The notes under the pieces: model-generated
Seen by the model: only the letters and a program-made list of their open reading frames with translations
Databases searched by the model: none
What the model was told of the DNA's origin: nothing
Position numbers and translations under genes: made by a program
Part shown: piece after piece, positions 44,077-56,988 of the stretch
Layout: every line of letters begins with the position of its first letter
Numbering within the stretch: the first letter of the stretch is position 1
From: Dillenia suffruticosa
Taxonomy: Eukaryota > Streptophyta > Magnoliopsida > Dilleniales > Dilleniaceae
DNA: 64,000 bases
Direction: 5' to 3'
NCBI GenBank assembly: GCA_033439265.1
Contig: JAVTVX010000019.1
Location: forward strand, 9,059,501 to 9,123,500

Positions 44077-46820
44077 TGTCATGCCCCAAACCGAGTTCGT
44101 GAGTAGCCGCCCGTTGTTCTGAATGCTGGATGTATTTTTACAAAAAATCGGACATAATCTCCCTATAAATCGGAGGTCTCCCATGTACAAATAAACCTAT
44201 TTAAATTAAATCATCCTGTAAATAAAATAAAATGACCATCCCAACCTCACAACAACCTATCAACCACAGCAAACATCCAGAACAACACCAGGCCATGTAC
44301 ATTACCAATAATTCTAGCCAAAAACCTCTACTGTCATGTCCAACTAGAGTATGAGTAGCCGCCACACCAAGTGAACCTAAATTTTATCTTATATACAATA
44401 ATTTTCCTAAGAAATATTCAAATACGTACAATCGCCTCAATACAAATGAACTATGAAAGTTTTACAATTAAATATACATGAATTATACAATTATCCCAAA
44501 ATAAGTACACGGCCAACCACGGATCTAAATGTCAAGATCTCGTAGGGTCGAAATAAAATAAAGATTTCATATTTCTATTCGAAGTAAATCTCACCGTCGT
44601 GAATACCAAATCTGCTCTAGAGCCTGTAACGTCGCTCTATCACAATAAACCTATCTGAGGAGGGAAAACAGAGGGGTGAGTATCATGGGAAGATACCCAG
44701 TGAGTGAGGGGGTAATGTCAAACATAAATAGTGTGGGTGAACCATTAGAGTGTCAAATATTATCATTCAAAACAAAAATTTACATTTCGCAACAAAACAT
44801 GATATGTTTAGCAATTTAAAATCATTTAATCAATCATATGATAACAAGTATGTATGCATCCATTTAAAATCAAGTAATATCAGAGCGAGCCAAAAATGGT
44901 CCTGGCAAAGGTCAACCGTGACAAACGACAGTCGTATCGAGGGTTTTATTATGCATAGACTTTAAAATGCTCTCTACCCTGACGTTGGCCATGAGTTCGC
45001 TGGGGTTAACTCATCATCGTGTATAGGACCCTGCTTGGTGCTAGACGGTAGCGTCACACTCGTCCTCCCTCATCGTGCGTTCAACCGGCCGCTCCTATAG
45101 GCCTTAGAATCAATGAAGTTTGTAGATACCTCCTGCAGAAGCCTATCCGGGCAACCTGTGCCTCTACAAACGCCCTTCATAGCTACGGAATCATCAATGT
45201 CATCATCATAGTATCACAAGGGCACAACGTCCCAAGGTACAACGTTCCACAAGTAAAATCATATCATCGCATAACTAGTGGGCATCGAACCCACAGTTTA
45301 TCAAAGCATTTCAAATCTGCGTGCCAATACGTTTTATCATATTATTTCAAAACAGCATATCAATGCAACGTTAGAAAAGAAAATTATCAATTTTCAAGTA
45401 ATGGCACAATTTTTGTTTCATTTCAAACCATGAATGCATAGTCATTGTAAACATAATTTAAGACACTCCAATAATCACAAAACAGATTTGAAATTTAATA
45501 TCATACGTCAAATCAATGCAATCAAAAGCATGTTTTATCAAAAACATGGCAAAAAACACGTTTTACTATTTTATGCAAGAGATTAGGGTCTCACTCACAT
45601 ATCTAGGGAGGGTGGTCACTCCCTATTTTTCAAATCAATCCAATTAACTCCTCGAATCTCCAAAAGACAAACCTAATCAAATCATCAAATTTTATATCAA
45701 ATAAAATCCTAATAAGGGATTTTTAATTTTTTCTTTCCAATTTAATATAAACTTAATTTACACAATCATTTCTAAATTCTCATTTCATCAAATTTTGAAT
45801 CATTTGGCTCACCAATGATCAAATTTTCAATGTTTCTCATTTTCTCTAATTTTCTTCGAATTTAACACATTTCCAAATAGATATATAACTTTCGATTTTA
45901 AATTCAACCAAAAATCAACAAAATTTATTCAAACTTTGAAGTGAGTGTGTTTCTCTCACCTAGGGTTCCTCGAGTTTCAGATCTAGCTGTCGTTTGCCCG
46001 TCGGATTGGTCTAAAACCTGTAATATTTCCAAATTTGAAAGATATTAGCAACAACTAAATTTCTAACACCAAACCCTAGAATTTCAACCAATTATAGTCG
46101 TTACCTGTAGTAAAGAAGATGTAGGTGAGCTCTCGAAGGGAATAGCTGGTCGTGGGCTAGCGGGCCGTGGCATGCTCGCGGGCCAACGGGCTGATGGGCT
46201 GGCGGGCTGGCCCGCTAGTGGGCTAGCGGGCTCGGGCACTCACAGGCTAGGGCTCGTGCTCGCGAGCTGAAGCGCTCGTTGGCTGAAGCACTCATGGGCT
46301 AGGGCTCGCGTTCGCGCTCGTGCTGGGGTGCGCTCGCGTAGTGGGTCGCGTGCTGGAGTGTGCTCACGCTCGTGCAGGGGTGCGCTCGCGCTCGTGCAGG
46401 GATAGCGCAACTCGCACTTGCGCTCGTGCAGAGGAGGAAGGGCTGCTCGCGGGAGATCGCGCGCTAGGCTCGTGCAGGGAGTATCGCACTGCGGCGGAGG
46501 AGCTGTAGTCGCGCTCGCGGTGGGGCAGCGCTCACGGGAGGAAAGCGAGGCCTCTATGGCGCGCTCGCTGGAAGGAAGGCGCAGCGGTGGCTGGGTGCGG
46601 TAGCATTGGTGGCGAGCGGCGGTGCAGGCAGCAGTGATCGGGCATGGCTGCGGGAGAGGAAGGGACGGAGAGAGAGAGAGACGAAGAGAGAGAGAGAGAG
46701 ATGGGATGAGAGAGAGAATTAAGGCTTAACGCCCTAATTCAATTTGGGGGGAGAGTGCTATGTTTTACTCCAAATCGCAGCATCTCCTCTCTCACTTTTT
46801 TTTTTTTTTTCAGTGTTACA
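44077..46820 (-). mobile_element. Solo Ty3/gypsy LTR (copy 2)
   Basis: TGTCATGCCCC to GTGTTACA, flanked by GTTCC and ATTCC as in copy 1. It has scattered transitions and a shorter GA microsatellite and poly(T). The GC-rich core is at about 46130-46630. Confidence 0.75.
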
Positions 46821-47650
46821 ATTCCTCTATGTGAGGTGATCTTTTTATGCTAGGAAATTTTAGTATAATATTTCCTCGAGTTTCTTGTATTACTTTTGCA
46901 ATGTTTCTTCTTTTTTTTTGTCTAGATTCATGGTTATTTATTTGAAAATATTCTGGTATTGTAATTTCTTCCCATTTAAGTAATTTTGGTGTAAAAACAT
47001 TTGATTTTTCAGATTCAATTTATAATAAAATTGTTTTATTGTTCTTTAGATTGGGTCTTTTAAATTTGGGATCAATTTGGGATGAGATTAGTCTATAATA
47101 TACTCAAAATATAATTGCAAAGTTTTTACTAAATTCAATAAATTTGTTTCCTTATAAATGAATATCTAATATTAAAGTATCAAGAATATGTGGATCTCCT
47201 ATGTCTATTGAAAAATTTGAGCAACAATCAAAATATATGGGTCCATTATATATATTTGTTTGTATCATTGATAATACAAAGTCACTATAATTTCTTAATC
47301 TTTTGTCTCTTAAATCCATATAGAATGGTGCGCCTATTCCTAATCTTGCTAATGGTTTTATAACAACTTGTATTAATCCATAATTTATATATCTATATCC
47401 TTTTTCTAAATATTTTTGTAAACTTATATTTGATAAGAGTCTAATACTTTGGTATTCTTTTTGTACTGATATTGTTTTTTCATGAGTTTTAATGGAAAAG
47501 GCAGTTTTGAAATCTATTGGCCCTATTGAATATATTGTTTCTATTTTTTTCTTCAGGAGTTGTCCAATTCTTGTAATCAACTATGTATTGTGTCTGTATT
47601 TGTTCGACTACTATTTCCTATCTCCATTCCACTATTGCAATTAGATCATT
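46821..47650 (-). pseudogene. Endogenous pararetrovirus-like movement protein (copy 2)
   Basis: The frame 47580-47152 encodes the same 142 residues as copy 1, with the 30K-superfamily blocks YGLIQVVIKPL and NGPIYFDC. Same breaks on both sides. Confidence 0.8.
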
Positions 47651-48012
47651 TCTTTGTAAACATTCTTATTAAAGAAGAAGCCAAATTCTTTGTCAATGTA
47701 CCTAGTTTTCTTAATTTTAAGTTCTAGTGGAAATACGGGAACACCTCTTTTGGGCTTACCAACGAATTAACGGCTTACCAACATTCTCCAACGCTAGTTC
47801 TTAATCTTAAGTATCCTAAGTAATTAACTCCAAATAAGGTGTAATCCTAACAAGATCAACTTAACAATTGATAGGGGAGCAAGATCATAAAACAGTATCA
47901 AATAGTAATGAAAGAGCATTAAATACAGTATGTAATGCAAGATTGTAAATAAAATTAATTTAAATTTGTAATAAGAATAAGAGACTTACAGTGTTGTGAA
48001 ATTTCTCAAATT

Positions 48013-48240
48013 TTTATTGAAAACACACTGAAAGTCTTTCACAAAGTTTTGTACAAGGAGAATTCCTAAAACACTCAATGCTTCCATTGATACAAACATT
48101 CAAACTTAAATAGAAGGAAAATTAAACTATATTACATAATTGTTTGAAGTCCATAACTATATTACATTGTTGTGTGGAATCCGGGAAGCCTTGCATAATT
48201 GTTGATGAGTCACCCTTCATGATTGCTGCTTTTATAAAGT
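48013..48240 (-). promoter_or_regulatory. Pararetrovirus-like promoter and poly(A) block (right arm, copy 2)
   Basis: TATA box complement at 48230-48240 and AATAAA complement at 48013-48018. It faces the movement-protein remnant at 47580. Confidence 0.5.
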
Positions 48241-48412
48241 GGATTCCTTGCTTTGATCAAAGTTCTTTTGTTTTGTTGTGCTTTAGTCAAAAGTTGTCAT
48301 TGATGATTATCCTTGGTTTTGCTTTTGTCTTCCATTTGTCAATGTTGTCTACCACAATCTGCCACTTATTTGTGAGAGTATGGTGGATAAGGAAAAATTC
48401 TATGTTGACATA

Positions 48413-48840
48413 AATTAATGGGCTCATCTGAATTGATGCTTGGTAGAGAGTCACTATCATTGTCGAAATTGTCTGAACTTGTAGATAACCATTCTTGCAG
48501 ATTGATGGAAATATAACTCGGGCCTTCCTGAATCTGCCAGTTGTCGATCGATTAGTTGTCTTGTGGAATAATGAGATGAGGGTAAAAATTTGGATGTCCC
48601 CATTCCTGAATTATGTCTTCTTGTGAATAGTGGCCAAAAATATTTTCATGCCACCATTTTAAAATCTTTTTTTCTTAAAAACATTCTCCGGATTTGTTTG
48701 GTGAGTACCAAATTTATTATTGTTCTAATTTTCATTTTGTCCGTTTGAAAGATGTCATAATTATCTTCACTGATGTTCATGCCAATGGAATATCCAATGC
48801 TTAGGAAGATATTGTCTTTCTGGTTGAGTTGATGGAAAAC
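48413..48840 (-). pseudogene. Remnant ORF, 3' half (right arm, copy 2)
   Basis: Counterpart of 13843-14270, cut from its 5' half by the copia insertion. Confidence 0.4.
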
Positions 48841-48845
48841 ACTTT

Positions 48846-49309
48846 TGTTGGTTTATGAAGTGCCTACGTGGCGCATAAAGTAAAAATTTTGAATTTTTAC
48901 TTAAGGGAATGATGGGTGGTTAAACCCCATTATCCCATACAACCTAAAGTCTCCTAAATTCTCTCAAATGTTTTTTCAACTCCAAAATAACCTACGTGCT
49001 GAAGATGGAAAACTCCTCAATTTTGACAGCAAGAAGAAGGGAATTTTTTTTAGAGAGAAAAAGAGAGAAAATACACCGATTGAGGGAATTTTTCGGATCA
49101 TCGGACTAAGGATTGAGACGTTGTGATTCTACGGTGATAGTTCGTTATACGTGGCTATCATCCCGACTACGAGTTATTCCCGTTAGAGTTTGTGGTTTTC
49201 AAGATCATCTGCATCACCGATTGAGGTATACCGTGAACATGATATTTTACGATTCCGAAAATTATTTATTATTGCTTCTGCTACGTGATTGAGTCACCTT
49301 TTTCTAACA
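48846..49309 (+). repeat. Copia 5' LTR (copy 2)
   Basis: TG...CA ends. It has GAAGAAGGGAA where the copy-1 5' LTR has GAAGAATGGAA, so that base changed in copy 1 after the duplication. Confidence 0.95.
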
Positions 49310-49310
49310 T

Positions 49311-49324
49311 TGGTATCAGAGCCA
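49311..49324 (+). promoter_or_regulatory. Primer-binding site (copy 2)
   Basis: TGGTATCAGAGCCA, complementary to initiator tRNA-Met, unchanged. Confidence 0.93.
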
Positions 49325-49657
49325 GGTTAGATATATTTTTAAATAATTTTTTAGAATTAAATTTGGGTATAAAAATATAGGGTATAAAATTTGGGGTTTG
49401 AATCACGGATGACTTTCGTGAATCCAATTATACCTTTGTGTTACCCAACTCACGTAGAATACGAAAATAATTTTTTCGTAATTTTCTGAGCACAACTAGG
49501 CCAAGAAAATTCCGGTTGAAGCATTCAGCCGTGAATAGTGACCGAACCCTTCAACCCCAGATTTGGCAAGTTTTAGGTCAAATCAGAGCGTGAAAATGGT
49601 AGATCTGTATTTGTCTCTGCTAGATCTATATTTTGATATATATATTGCATGTTGTTT

Positions 49658-50098
49658 ATACCGGAATGTGAGGATTTCGGAGACGGGTTGAAAAACCCAG
49701 TTGCAGACACATTCGGGCGAAGACGAAGCCCAACAGTGGGGCGCGTGCATAACACACGCGCGGAGGAGCGTTTGTGCCTAGGGAAGGGGCGCGTGAGGCC
49801 AACCGGTCTAGACCGGGTTTGGACCGAACCGGGTCAGACCCGACCCGCTACCGGGATCCGGGTTCCGACCCGCGCCAGCGTCCGGATCCGACCCGGTGAA
49901 GCGGGCTGCGAGCGTGCAGGCGCGTCACTCGTGCGCCCGTGTGTGAGGCGCGTGGGATAACACTCACAGGGCGCGTGTAAGTGCGTGCCTCACGCGTTTC
50001 GCGTCCTGTATGCGCCCAAGCACCTCCCCGGCGCGTGAGAGCGCTTGTGACGTACCGCCGGGGGTCCGGTGGTGCGTGAACCCTTATGGCGGTGCGTA
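49658..50098 (+). other. GC-rich structured leader (copy 2)
   Basis: Counterpart of 15090-15530. The palindrome CCGGTCTAGACCGG is retained at 49803-49816. Confidence 0.6.
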
Positions 50099-50346
50099 GG
50101 CTGTCTAAAAATTAGATTTTTTCTAATTTTTGGGGGATTTGTGATAAAAAATGACTATTTGTGGGTTTTTTATGCACCGTATCCCAATTCGAATGGTGAA
50201 AGGCAATCCCACATTGTGGTGTATGGTGTCCGTTGACTCATACGCTCGTATTGGGGTCTGTATTCGAGTCATTTTGGTTTTGGTGATTCGTAGGGTAAAT
50301 TTAAGCATCAATTGTCACTAATGTCTTTTTTCTGTGTGACAGAGAC

Positions 50347-51059
50347 ATGGCTGCTACGAAAACTATAGTTCTAGATCTTGTTAAGGGAGACAAGTTGAAC
50401 GGTGACAATTATGATATTTGGCACTAGAAGGTTCAGTTTGTCTTCGAGGAACAAGAACTCGGGGAAGTTCTTAAGAACGAGATGGTGGATCCCGGGGAGG
50501 GTACCACGACACAAGCACGACGGGATCAGGAAGTGTATCGTGTTTGGAAAAAGAATAATAGCGAAGCAAGGGTGATCTTCTTAGTTGCATGTACGATGAG
50601 CTGATTTCGATTTACGAGCAGTATCCTACTGCACAGTCGATCTGGCATGCTCTGAGAGAGCAATATGGTGCCCCGTCAGCTCCTAAGGTAAGGATGCTGA
50701 CCTATAAATTCATCACTTACAAGAAGAGGCACAATTATACAATGAAACAACATTTAATGCACATGTCGAGTATGATCGTCTCTCTGAAGAATATGGGGGG
50801 GCCGATGTCTAATGAGTTTCAGGTACTGGGTGTGATTCAGTCCTTGCCTGACTCCTGGGATGTGGTTAAAGCCTATCTCATGCACACTGAGAGTATTCAT
50901 ACTTTCATGGACGTGAGTAGGCACTGTGAGCTCGAGGAGGAGCGTCAGGAGGTGGCTAGGTCTTCTTCTACTCATGCTAATATTGCGGCGAGGAGGCTTG
51001 GACATTCGTACGCAAGTGTGGCGAGTGAAAGGTATGTCCTTCTTCTTTACATGGTTTGA
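50347..51059 (+). pseudogene. Copia gag (copy 2), broken
   Basis: ATG at 50347, the same early TAG after IWH, and the same later shift into frame 50589-51059. A few substitutions separate it from copy 1 (for example ATGTACGAT versus ATGCACGAT at the frame start). No CCHC knuckle. Confidence 0.85.
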
Positions 51060-51589
51060 GTTACATGTCATCTAGTGTGATGCTCATTAACTCTTCTCCT
51101 TTGTGGATTGTAGACTCAGGAGCTACGGACAATGTAGCTCGGGACAGCAGCGCAAACATGGAGTTCCGTCGTTTAAGTCCCCAGGCGAGGAGGTTGTACA
51201 TGGAGAATGGAGCATTTGTAGAAGTGAAAGGGATTGGTACTTGCAAGCTATTGCTACGAAGTGACCAAATCTTATATCTTTATGATATTTTGTATGCTCC
51301 TGAGATTAGGCAGAATCTAGTATCTGTCCGATATTTGGATTTGTTAGGATATTCAATGTTGTTGGGAAACTCTAGAGTTTCCATTACTTATGACAGTTCT
51401 TTAATATGTTCCGGTTTGGTCCATGAGGGACTTTATGTACTGGATATGATTTCATTTTATGAGATTTATTCTTCTTCTACTATTGCTTTTGCATCTGATA
51501 GTGTAGTGGATGATGTGAATGTATGGCATAGTACACTTGGCCACATAGGGCAAGAGAGGATGGCCCGGTTAGCTACGAGTGGCTTGTAG
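51056..51589 (+). pseudogene. Copia protease and pre-integrase (copy 2)
   Basis: DSGATDNVARD and WHSTLGHIGQERM as in copy 1. It has YAPEIRQNLVSV where copy 1 has YALEIRRNLVSV; the copy-2 text is closer to the family norm, so copy 1 carries the newer changes there. Confidence 0.88.
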
Positions 51590-51609
51590 GCCCGCTAACC
51601 AAGGTCCAG

Positions 51610-52122
51610 TTGCCCGTATGTGAGTTTTGCCTTGCGGGCAAAGCCACTAGAAAACCATTTGGGAAAGCATTGAGAGCTGGGACTCCATTGCAATTGGTCC
51701 ATTCTGACATTTGCGGACCCATGAATGTGAGATCTCGAAACGAAACCACGTATTTTATTACATTTATAGAAGATTACATGCATTTTGGTTACGTCTACCT
51801 GATCTTACACAAGTCTGAGGTACTACAATGCTTCAAGAGGTTTATCAGTGAGGTTGAAAATCAGCTAGACTTGAGGGTGAAAACTCTCAGAACCGATCGG
51901 GGGCACGAGTATCTGTCTGAACAATTCAAAGAGCTCTGTTCTAATAGAGGTATTACAAGACAGTTAACTATTTCTGCTACTTCTCAGCAAAACGGAGTAG
52001 CCGAGAGATGGAATATGACTCTGTTGGAGATGGTGAGGTCGATGATGGCACAGGCTAACCTACCTATCTCCCATTGGGGGATGCATTTTTTATTACGGCC
52101 TATGTCCTTAACCGCGTTCTGA
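51610..52122 (+). pseudogene. Copia integrase core (copy 2)
   Basis: D-D-E residues in SDICGP, RTDRGHEYL and NGVAERWN. The frame goes on past the position of the copy-1 stop with a tryptophan (SHWGMHF) and ends at 52122. Copy 2 has FIEDYMHF where copy 1 has FIDDYMHF; this is not one of the catalytic residues. The next open stretch, 52193-52552, is the rest of the integrase and the acidic linker. Confidence 0.88.
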
Positions 52123-52594
52123 CAAAGTCTATAGTGAGTACCCCATACGTGCTTTGGACAGGGAAATAGCCTAACCTTAGCCACTTGAGACTATGGGTTG
52201 CGCTGCGTATGTTCGTGATTCCTCGCACCAGTACGGCAAGTTAGGCCCGCGAGGAAAGAAGTGTATCTTTATTAGATACTCTGAACAATCCAAACGATAT
52301 GTGTTCCTAGGAGAACATACGGGCGGCACTATCACTGAGATAGAGTCTCGTGATATCACATTTCTCGAGAGTGATTTCCCTAAAAGAGGAGAAATCGATC
52401 GAGATCTCACCTTCTACGAGATGGATGAGCCTAGTGGCTCAGCCGAACCCAGTGACAGGACTCAAGAGCCGATTATAGATCTTGATCTTAGTGGGAGTAA
52501 TCCATCTGAAGGTGTGGGACCTCTCTCTCCTCGAAGGAGTAGTCGGGGTTAAGTACCACGTCGTCGTTTCCCGATTGAGGATGAGATCCTCATT

Positions 52595-53580
52595 GTGACT
52601 CCTGAGGACGATGAAGAGCCGAGGACTGCACAAGAGGCTCTCGAGGGTTCAGCAAAGCACCAATGGTTACAAGCCCTGCACGAGGAAATGGAATCAATGA
52701 GAGTCAACGAAATCTGGGAGCTAGTTGAATTACCTGAGGAAAGAAAGGTCATTGAAACAAGTGGGTTTTCAAAATTAAAAGAAAGACCGACGGATCGATT
52801 GAGAGGTACAAGGCCCGTCTGGTAGCCAAGGGTTATATGCAGACTAAGGGCATTAACTACGAGGAGACTTTCTCCCCAGTATTCAAATTTACTTTGATCT
52901 GTTTACTTTTGGCGATTGTCACTAGTATGGATCTTGAGTTATACCAAATGGACGTTAAGACCGCTTTTCTTAACGGAAGCCTGGATGAGGAGATCTACAT
53001 GAAACAGCCCCCAGGGTTTGTTCTGGTAGGTCAAGAGGACAAGGTCTATCGACTTCGGAAGTAGATATACAGTCTAAAGCAATCATCCAGGTGGTGGTAC
53101 CTAAGATTTCACGAGGAGGTGATGTCTTACGGTTTTACGATGGTCGAGGAGGATCATTGTGTCTATCTGATTCGATCTAATAACTCCTTTGTGATCCTGT
53201 CGTTGTATGTGGATGACATATTGTTGGCTGAGAACAACATTAAGTATTTAATGACTATCAAAGTATGGTTATCATCCAGTTTCGACATGAAAGACTGGGT
53301 GAAGCTGAGTTCATCCTCGGAGTTAAGATCCAGAGGGATCGCTCGAGAAAGATCCATTACTCCGATCGCCAAAGGTGAAGGCCTGAGCCTGGACATGTGT
53401 CCGAAAACTCAGGAAGAAGTAAGGGCAATGAGTAAAATACCTAACTCCAGTGTAGTGGGAAGTTTAATGTATGCAATGTTGTGTACTAGACCAGACATTT
53501 GTTATGCAGTTGATCTGGTGAGCAGATATCAGGCGAATCCTGGAAGGGGTCACTGGAGTGTAGTGAAAAGGATTTTCTAA
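52595..53580 (+). pseudogene. Copia reverse transcriptase (copy 2)
   Basis: [26 protein letters not shown] and LYVDDILLA are present. The same stop precedes IYSLKQSS and the same internal deletion precedes TPIAKGEG. Confidence 0.88.
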
Positions 53581-53607
53581 TATCTAAAAGGAACTGCAAA
53601 CTTCTCC

Positions 53608-54096
53608 TTGAGTTACGGAGGAGGTGATTTACGCCTTGTAGGCTATTCAGATGCCGACTGGGGAGGTGATTTGGATAAGCGTAAATCGACATTAGGTTTT
53701 GCTTTCTTGCTCAATGGCGGGGCCATTTCTTGGAGCAATAAGAAGCAAACATATGTTGCTCTATCTACGATGGAGGCTGAGTTCGTGGCATGCTCAGTTA
53801 CAGTTCAGGAGAGTGTTTGGCTCCGGAAACTACTAAATGACTTAAGAATTGTAGCGGATAGTGGGAGACCTGTAATGATTTATTGTGATAATTAGGCTGT
53901 TATCGCTTATACTCGAGATCCTAAGTTTCATAGTAGGACTAAACACATTGACACCAGATACCATTATGTTAGAGACATCATCGAGAAGGGTGAAGTTACC
54001 GTCAAGTACATTTCGACACACAGCATGGTGGCTGACCCGTTCACCAAACTCATCACTAGAGACTCTTTTTTAGGGCATAGAGAATATTGGGTTTAA
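53608..54096 (+). pseudogene. Copia RNase H (copy 2)
   Basis: GYSDADWGGD and LSTMEAEF retained. Same stop after IYCDN at 53893-53895. The end ADPFTKL lies before TAA at 54094-54096. Confidence 0.88.
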
Positions 54097-55253
54097 ATAT
54101 CTACTGACATTTCTCAGTTTGTACTTAATGATGACGTTGATGCTTATTGATTATATATATATATGATTATAGTGCATTATTCAGTCACTTTTGTATTATA
54201 TTTTTCATTTAATGCACTTACTTTTAATCATCATATATATGTTTTGTGATGTGATAATAGATATGTCGGACAGGCGAGATCGACTCTCACACACGAGTGA
54301 CCACCTCCAGCTCTGAGTGAATGGGGATGAGACGGTTTATAGCTGTAAGAGGTTTTGAGAGTGGACCTGCTAGAACATAAGTCACCCTGATACGTGTTCA
54401 GGATGAGATCATATGCGATATGACTGACATGAAAGTACCCACATCCATGTTGCCTGTGAGTAGCCAAGTTTGAGATCTCGGATATCACTTGTAATTTGTG
54501 ATATTGTCTCTTAGGTACTCTTTCTGATGGACTGCGTCCCCATACCTGTACAGTATTAGAGAAATCTAACATATGCCCTTCTGAGAGATGGGGGAGTAAC
54601 ACTGTGGCACGTGTTTCATACCACGTGTGAAAAGACGAGTTGGGATAGTGGGAGCTATATTACTTGAGACAATAACTTAAAATTTATCCCCAAGCTCCAC
54701 TGTGAGACTCGAGATCCATTGGGTGGGATCTCTTGTGCCCTTATTACTTTCGACTGTGTCTTGAGGTTATGATTTAGTGTTTGCTACTTTAGTCTGTTTA
54801 CCAATGGCCCGGAAGATAAATTGAGGTCTGAAGGACAGATCTAGGAAAGCAACTGAATTGAGATCGATAGATTCGAGTTTGGGAAAAGGAAGACCAATTG
54901 ACATTGCATTATTATGTTGTATTCACCGACCGGTCTTTTATGTTCATCCATATAGGGATTTGAATATAATAGTGGATACATAGTCGAGTGATATCTGGGG
55001 ATTACTTTCGGTGAGGAAAGTAGCTCGATGGATGTAATTAGTCTTGGATCTGGGGTACAGCGAGCTTTCTTATGATACTAACAATGACTACTCGATCATC
55101 CTAACAGGTGTGTGGAGGAGTCTTTGTTTGCAGGTGTACTCGCTAGTTGCACGACGTCCAATCTTGTATGAAAGTCCAGTAGGATGATGTAAGAGATCGC
55201 ATGATTTGTGATCTCGTGACAGATGAAAAATGTCCTCGTGTGCAAGTGGGAGA
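54097..55253 (+). other. Long 3' non-coding region of copia (copy 2)
   Basis: Counterpart of 19529-20685. The antisense frame is 123 codons here (54602-54231), because one C-to-A difference near 54339 removes the stop found in copy 1. Confidence 0.7.
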
Positions 55254-55718
55254 TGTTGGTTTATGAAGTGCCCACGTGGGGCATAAAGTAAAAATTTTAA
55301 ATTTTTACTTAAGGGAATGATGGGTGGTTAAACCCCATTATCCCATACAACCTAAAGTCTCCTAAATTCTCTCAAATGTTTTTTCAACTCCAAAATAACC
55401 TACATGCTGAAGATGGAAAACTCCTCAATTTTGACAGCAAGAAGAAGGGAATTTTTTTTAGAGAGAAAAAGAGAGAAAATACACCGATTGAGGGAATTTT
55501 TTGAATCATCGGACTAAGGATTGAGACGTTGTGATTCTACGGTGATAGTTCGTTATACGTGGCTATCATCCCGACTACGAGTTATTCCCGTTCAGAGTTT
55601 GCGGTTTTCAAGATCATCTGCATCACCGATTAAGATATACTGTGAATTTGATATTTTACGATTCCGAAAATTATTTATTATTGCTTCCGCTGCGTAATTG
55701 AGTCACCTTTTTCTAACA
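55254..55718 (+). repeat. Copia 3' LTR (copy 2)
   Basis: Matches 20686-21150; followed by ACTTG. Confidence 0.95.
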
Positions 55719-55813
55719 ACTTGTCCTTTGATTCTTGAGTTGTTGTCTGAGAATTGTAGCTTGCTAAGAAAATGTCTTCTTTATTGGTGATGACGCCTTA
55801 ACCATTTTCCTGT

Positions 55814-56188
55814 TTAGAAATCATAGGGATCTTGTGAGTCTTGAAAGACTTTATCACATTCATTTGTGGATTTAGTTGATGCTTGTAAAACTTTGTCTTT
55901 GTCTTTTTCCTTTCTCTTTTTAGTATTGTCTACAAAATATTTTAACAAATCTTCCTCGTCTACTAGAAATTGTAGCAATTTTTCTGTCTTTGCTGAAATT
56001 GTTGGATTTTGTTGAATTTCTTTTCTTTTTCCTTCTAGAATTTCCATAAACTTGTGAGTTTGTGGAGGTGTCGGTGGAATTTGAGTGATTGCTGTTCGGA
56101 GTGCCTTGTTTGATGTGAAGAATTGTTTAATGTTATCAATGGAAGATTGGCACCACCTTTTGATTTTGAATTCCCTAACTAAGGACAA
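55814..56188 (-). pseudogene. Remnant ORF, 5' half (right arm, copy 2)
   Basis: The same 124 residues as 21620-21246. Lys/Glu-rich end, family not recognised. Confidence 0.45.
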
Positions 56189-56565
56189 AGGATAGGGTTA
56201 AGGAGAGATCTGGGTAAGCTGGTAGTCCAGCAAAATATCCATTGTATGTTAAAATCAATGTGAAAATGGATTTCTTAGTTGTAAAAAGAGGTTTTAAGTT
56301 GTTTTGAATAGAATTCAAAAGATTGTTCAATTGGTTGAGGATAAATTTAGGTGAATGACCCTATATACCACCATCAATCGAAAAAGTATAAGGGAAATTG
56401 TTTTGGACAGTTATACTGAAATAAAAAAACCATGAACGGTTGTAATCATATGCTTCACCACAATAAAATGAAACTCATTTATTATTTTGCCAAAGCAAAG
56501 TCTCAAAAACAACACAATGACTAAAAAGATACAAGTTATTTATTCCAAGGGACATAGCACTGAAC

Positions 56566-56919
56566 TTAGCCATTAATAGGCTTGAAAGATACCAATTTCT
56601 TGTCACCTGACCCAGCCTTCTCCCAAACGACTGCCTCAAATTTTTTGATTAAACCATTACCTGGTGTCTCCATGGTTGATATATGAAGCTGATAACTAAT
56701 GCCTGCAACCACTTGAGAACAACCTTGGTCAATTGATTTTAATTTTAAAGGTTGTTTCTTAAATTGTTTGTTGATCTCACTCACTGCAAATTCTGCAATG
56801 TCTACGACATGAGGATCATTAAGTTTATTAATTGGTTGGCAACCACCGAGAAGGGCTGAGACACTATCTTGGAGCACCACTAAACTCAAAACCAAAGCAA
56901 GAATCTCAACTTTCACCAT
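56566..56919 (-). CDS. Phytocystatin, secreted cysteine-protease inhibitor (copy 2)
   Basis: Protein identical to 21998-22351: signal peptide MVKVEILALVLSLVVLQDSV, LLGG, IAEFAVSEIN, QVVAG and the VVWEKAG tryptophan, 117 residues. TATAAAT lies on the minus strand at 56982-56988 and the poly(A) signal at 56478-56483, both as in copy 1. The promoter region to about 58.2 kb is also duplicated, so both copies should be regulated alike if both are real. The gene dosage depends on whether the large duplication is genuine. Confidence 0.92.
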   Translation of the reverse strand: MVKVEILALVLSLVVLQDSVSALLGGCQPINKLNDPHVVDIAEFAVSEINKQFKKQPLKLKSIDQGCSQVVAGISYQLHISTMETPGNGLIKKFEAVVWEKAGSGDKKLVSFKPING

Positions 56920-56981
56920 TTTTTCAGTTGTTTTGGATGTTTGTTCACAAAGGATGGTCAATTGACAATGAGATTATTCAA

Positions 56982-56988
56982 ATTTATA
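56982..56988 (-). promoter_or_regulatory. Cystatin TATA box (copy 2)
   Basis: TATAAAT on the minus strand, 63 bp upstream of the ATG. Confidence 0.5.

Larger units (their letters stand above)
48846..55718 (+). mobile_element. Ty1/copia retrotransposon with two LTRs (copy 2)
   Basis: Counterpart of 14276-21150 with the same target duplication and ancestral stops. Differences from copy 1 are about 0.7% in gag-protease and nearly all transitions. It lacks the private integrase stop of copy 1, so it is slightly less decayed. Confidence 0.95.
47874..56874 (-). repeat. Right arm of the inverted repeat, split by copia (copy 2)
   Basis: Counterpart of 13304-22306. Homologous parts are 47874-48845 and 55719-56874, with the copia element between them. 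Confidence 0.9.
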